From Microvelia longipes (Eukaryota > Arthropoda > Insecta > Hemiptera > Veliidae): a stretch of 64,000 nucleotides of DNA. The notes under the pieces were generated by a model that worked only from the letters and a program-made list of their open reading frames with translations, did not search any database and was not told the origin of the DNA. Where the stretch lies: contig JACMZG010000008.1 of assembly GCA_018340805.1 (NCBI GenBank), positions 55,552,155 through 55,616,154 of the forward strand, given 5' to 3'. A program made the translations under genes and the position numbers. Of this stretch, positions 60,563 to 64,000 are shown in pieces; the stretch's first letter is position 1, and each line of letters opens with the position of its first letter.

Positions 60563-60761
60563 TTCAAATTTTTCAAAGGAAATATGTTTCCAAATTTTAA
60601 AAATGAAGTAATCTGATCTGTATAGTACAAATAATGTTGTCCAGTTGTCCATTGTTGTTCCATTCGATTTTGGAATATTTAGTAAGAGTCTCCTGATTCA
60701 TTGGTTGGTCTTAACATGAGTAAGGTGTTAATTGTTTTTTAATTAAATGTTTTTTTTTCAG

Positions 60762-60955
60762 ATTGTGAAGAGCAGACTTTAAAGAAAGCAGAAGAGGATT
60801 TCAGAGGGAAATTAGACTCTATTGTTAGAGTGTTGTCCAGAGTTCCATCCAGTCAGTCTCTTGTCAAGAAAATCAAACAGCTTGAGACTAAATTCAACAA
60901 TAGAGGTTTGAAAGCTGGAGGTACATTTGAATGGGTTGATTCATTACTAGTCAAG
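60762..60955 (+). CDS. MDN1: Midasin (MDN1) exon with coiled region
   Basis: The 194-bp exon follows a long T-run and CAG acceptor and ends at AAG|GTGAGC. After two bases that complete a split Asp codon, it encodes 64 residues: a Lys/Glu-rich helical part (KKAEEDFRGKLDSIVRVLS), then KKIKQLETKFNNRG, and finally GGTFEWVDSLLVK. The FEWVDSLLV stretch leads directly into the conserved AAA+ module of the next exon, as in midasins. It belongs to the insert region preceding the Walker B strand. The exon ends in phase 0, matching the next exon. Confidence 0.85.
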
Positions 60956-61002
60956 GTGAGCTTGCCTCAATGTTTTATACTGTAATAATTTGTATATTTT
61001 TA

Positions 61003-61101
61003 TATAAAACAAGAGGCCTCTTGCCCGGTCCACGGCCTCTGCTCTTAGCCCCTCATCCGCTATGCGGCATTGGCTAATATCTCTAAATAAATAAATAAAT
61101 A
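61003..61101 (-). mobile_element. Short retroelement tail with TTTA repeat
   Basis: A GC-richer word set (AAGAGGCCTCTT palindrome, GGTCCACGGCCTCTGCTCTT, CCGCTATGCGG palindrome) is followed by AATATCTCTAAATAAATAAA. This looks like a LINE or SINE 3' end lying inside the 905-bp intron. The parent family was not identified. Confidence 0.45.
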
Positions 61102-61863
61102 ACCGTTGGAATAAATATTTACATACATGGTGTATCAAATTCAAATGTCAACATCGTAGAGAGATATTTTACAGATCATTTGAAGAAGTGACTCTATAAA
61201 CCATTGTCAGATTTTCATCCCTTATGGAGTTATTTTTATAATTAGGTGCTTCTATAGTTAGACAACTTCTTCTAATAAAATTACTAATATCTCCCGATGA
61301 CATTATTGTGTAGTAATATTATTGCCACCCATATGGAGAACTTAAAAAAAATTCTTAAAGAAGTGTACAATATTATTGGGAGGTATTCCAGAGGCCATTT
61401 AAAGACAGTATGTCTTTCAAAACCCTAGTCTGAATTTTAACTCTTGTGGAGTTATAAGACTTTGTCTAATATGTCCTGTTCAAATGATAGTAAAGTAATA
61501 TTATTGCAACCGTTAGAAAATGTTAGCAATATAAAAATCAATTAGTGTGGCTTAGATGTACTTTAAAGTACAACCATATGTTTTTTGGGAAAAATTTGGC
61601 CAACTACTTAAGCATATTTTTATTATACTATTTATATTTACCACCATTTAGTTTTTAAACATAAACAATGAAGTTACAAACAATGTGGATTTCTAACCTA
61701 TGTTTAGGTTTTGCTGATAAAATAATGATGATAATAATAATAATAATTGTCTCAATCATTAATTGTGTGGCTAATACTAGAAATAATGAATAGTAATTGT
61801 GTTGCATTATTACCATAATTTATTTTTTACAAAAAATATAACTAATTTATTGTTGTGTTACAG

Positions 61864-62075
61864 TGCTTGGAAGAGGGCCACTGGCTTCTGGTTGACAATG
61901 TGAACCTATGTCCCGGGTCAGTGCTGGATAGGTTAAACGGGTTGCTGGAGCCTGGTGGAGTTCTAGTTATTGGTGAGAGAGGAGTGACCTCATCAGGCTC
62001 TGAGGTTGTCATCAAACCTCATCCTGACTTTAGGATATTTCTCACTATGGATCCAAGATATGGAGATATTTCAAG
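61864..62075 (+). CDS. MDN1: Midasin (MDN1) exon with Walker B and sensor 1
   Basis: The 212-bp exon between TTACAG and AAG|GTAATA encodes 70 residues plus two bases. It holds CLEEGHWLLVDNVNLC (Walker B strand, with the midasin-type D-N), SVLDRLNGLLEPGGVLVIGE (the helix and strand before the arginine-containing ERG turn), and FRIFLTMDP (sensor 1 region), ending GDISR. These are hallmark motifs of a midasin AAA+ ring module, probably one of the later modules of the six. Midasin couples ATP hydrolysis in this ring to removal of assembly factors from the pre-60S particle in the nucleolus and nucleoplasm. The exon is intact, and the high conservation makes this the firmest gene call here. Confidence 0.95.
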
Positions 62076-63185
62076 GTAATATAACAATCTATGAGTATAA
62101 CAATGAATATGAATATAACTACTGGTAAATGCTAGGAAATAATTCAGCTAGTACTGTGTTATCAAAAATAATTGAAATTACACTGTAGAGAAACATTTTT
62201 TTTATTAATATAGAAACAGACCAGGTGTCCGAGAAACATTTTTTTTATTAACATAGAAACAGACCAGGTGTCCAGATGACATTTATGAAAAAATACATTA
62301 ACAACTACAACAAAAAAAAAACAATTATTACAAAAATTGCTTTTAAAAAGAAACATATTTACAAAAATTGCACAAGAGATTAACTAGAAAAAACAATATA
62401 TTAACATAAAGCAAAAATATTGAATAGAAATAATAAAAATAAAAACACAAATAATATTAAAATGATACAGGAAAGGAATGCATAAGAAGAGTTACAACAG
62501 AGGTAGAGATTTTTTTTGTGATATCATTTCATACACCGAATTAATACAACAAGAATAGTTGACACAATATCATTTGACCTTTGTCATTAATAGCTCCACA
62601 TCATGTAGCATTTTGCTTGCTACATTTCCTAGGTATGTAGGAAATAAGTAGAGGGGTCTACTTTTAACTTGAGTAGTATTAATGATAATTGCCAGCACAA
62701 TTTACTTAATTTAATTTTAATTTTGTATTTTATGAAATTAAATTATTTTATTTAAATAAATAAAAATCAATTTTAAACTATTAACTTAAAAAGATCAATA
62801 TCTAAAGCCCTTATGTAATGTTAGATGTGGAAATTGACAAAATCGGAACTAATGCTAATAATAAAATTTAAGTTTGTGTATGTGTTAATCATACATAGCA
62901 GTATGGGTTTATAAAATTTCAGCCAGATCTATCAACTTTGTAATTTTTTGATTAGTCATTACTGTGGGTTAATGTCTGTTATGACCAATTTCTAGATCAA
63001 TTAATTGACGGTATATCTGCTAATTATTTATATTTTTATCTTTGTCGCTGTAATTTTTAAATAAATAGATGGGCTGTAAATAGAACAGGCAATACAAAGA
63101 GAATCGTCAATGGAGATTGTCTTATATATTTTATCAGCATTGATTATCTTGTTTTAACTTCATCATTCTTTAACTTATTTTCTAG
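62076..63185 (+). other. MDN1: Midasin intron with 43-bp tandem duplication
   Basis: The intron has donor GTAATA and acceptor TTTTCTAG. It contains two 43-bp units at 62188-62230 and 62231-62273 (GAGAAACATTTTTTTTATTA...CCAGGTGTCC) differing by one base, and an A-rich run to about 62480. No gene on either strand. Confidence 0.8.
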
Positions 63186-63349
63186 GGCTATGAGGAACAG
63201 AGGTGTGGAAATCTTTGTTGACACTCCAAGTATGAGTTGTTTGCATCCCATGGATTTGCATTCTTTGCTTGTCCACATTGGTTTTGAGTTATATCAACAT
63301 AGAGAAGCTTTAATTGATATTCATAATAAAATTTCAGAGGCTTCACAAG
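63186..63349 (+). CDS. MDN1: Midasin (MDN1) exon, end of AAA+ module
   Basis: The 164-bp exon between TTCTAG and CAAG|GTAAGG completes the split Arg codon and encodes AMRNRGVEIFVDTPSMSCLH, then a helical part DLHSLLVHIGFELYQHREAL and IDIHNKISEASQ. The SR-AMRNRG-x-E-I/L motif directly after sensor 1 carries the arginines that close the AAA+ active site and is highly conserved in midasins. It leaves phase 1 for the next exon, which is beyond the window or not recognised. Confidence 0.92.
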
Positions 63350-63506
63350 GTAAGGATTATTAAGTATTGTTTATTAAATAACTCCTCTCAATTAGTGTAA
63401 AAATTGTAAAGAAAATGTTTATTTCACTGGGTCTACTTGAAAATATTCTATAACTCTTTTTAACAATTAATAAGTACTAATAGTTGTCTTAGGCAGGGCT
63501 GTAGCC

Positions 63507-63520
63507 CCCCCCCCCCTCCC
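63507..63520. repeat. Poly-C tract
   Basis: A run of about 12-13 C residues followed by TCCCTG; similar to the tract at 29471. Confidence 0.85.
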
Positions 63521-63543
63521 TGAAAGAATTAATTTCAATCTTT

Positions 63544-63681
63544 AAAAATAGTTATTTATGCCATAAGGCTGAGAAGTGTGTCTTTATGTCACGGCAATTA
63601 GATTTACCGAGGAGCGAAGCGAGTCGGGAAAAATTGCCAAGACATAAAGACATTCTCAGCCGGATGGCATACACTATTTTT
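63544..63681. repeat. Long imperfect inverted repeat with GCGAAGC centre
   Basis: Left-arm words TATGCCAT, GGCTGAGAA, GTCTTTATGTC and GGCAATT recur in inverted order on the right as AATTGCC, GACATAAAGAC, TTCTCAGCC and ATGGCATA. Outer AAAATAG and CTATTTT also pair. The centre is CCGAGGAGCGAAGCGAGTCGG (63607-63627). It lies in the intron 200 bp after a midasin exon and is likely a fold-back MITE. Confidence 0.8.
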
Positions 63682-64000
63682 TTTGAGGTAGCATTCATTA
63701 AATAAAGCACTCATTAAAAAAAATCAAAAAATAGCACTCATTAAACTACGCTATATACTTAATTGGAAAAAAAACAAACGTCCAATTATTATTAACTCCA
63801 TATTATCGTCGTCATTAAATTCATCCATAGCTTCATACTTTTACTCAAAAATGTAAAAGCTTTACAAACTAGTAATGCGTTGCATCAAGAACTCACGTTA
63901 AACGAATACATCAAATAAAATTATTTATTTAAAGCAAGCGAAGATAGTCTATCGAAACATTCAGACGCTATACTATTTTAAAGTATAAAGTCAAAAGGGC
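63682..64000 (+). other. MDN1: Midasin intron continuing past the window
   Basis: AT-rich sequence with no coding block before the window ends. Confidence 0.6.

Larger units (their letters stand above)
19684..60761 (+). other. MDN1: Giant midasin intron (about 41 kb)
   Basis: The donor GTAAAG at 19684 and the acceptor TTTTTTTTCAG ending at 60761 are both strong, and the flanking exons are in matching phase (1 then 2 bases). Everything between is explained by transposon remnants, SINE pieces, minisatellites and AT-rich filler. Almost all recognisable element genes lie antisense to midasin. Confidence 0.6.

Overview
The window looks like nuclear DNA of an arthropod, most likely an insect. It is very AT-rich, protein exons are short and bounded by GT/AG sites, the retroelements are Jockey-like LINEs, Ty3/Gypsy and BEL/Pao elements with AAATAAAT-type tails, and (AT)n tracts and minisatellites are frequent. 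The species cannot be fixed from sequence alone.

Only two host genes are well supported. An intronless F-box gene lies on the minus strand at 2313-3728. On the plus strand, four exons of the giant ribosome-biogenesis ATPase midasin (MDN1/Rea1) lie at 19536-19683, 60762-60955, 61864-62075 and 63186-63349. Codon phase is kept across all four. Exons 19536-19683 and 60762-60955 join in phase, so most of the window (19684-60761, about 41 kb) reads as one midasin intron. No earlier midasin exon was recognised to the left, so the F-box gene may be nested antisense in a further upstream intron.

The 41-kb intron is a store of dead mobile elements, nearly all on the minus strand. From left to right: a tRNA-derived SINE head, a GC-rich cluster of tiny GAA-triloop hairpins, a LINE reverse-transcriptase pseudogene, a Gypsy gag piece, a MULE-like transposase end with a RING-like domain, two unassigned reading frames, two LINE ORF1 copies, a Gypsy/BEL pol composite, P-element-like transposase pieces mixed with a second LINE and duplicated blocks, a 42-bp minisatellite, a BEL/Pao gag remnant, a second SINE head and a 48-bp minisatellite ending 200 bp before a midasin exon.

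Left of the intron are a 757-bp TA-flanked MITE, a Helitron-like 3' end, a 32-bp tandem repeat, an inverted repeat bordered by (AT)n, and copies of a dispersed repeat ending in a CCCGATTTTTTT-like tail.

The most unusual signal is the hairpin cluster at 24253-24483. At least six palindromes have different arm sequences but the same three-base loop (GAA, once AAA). A related module lies at 58351-58385, and the same GCGAAGC core recurs in the Helitron end, the dispersed repeat and a long inverted repeat at 63544-63681. Element families were assigned by reading translated motifs; no database search was run.
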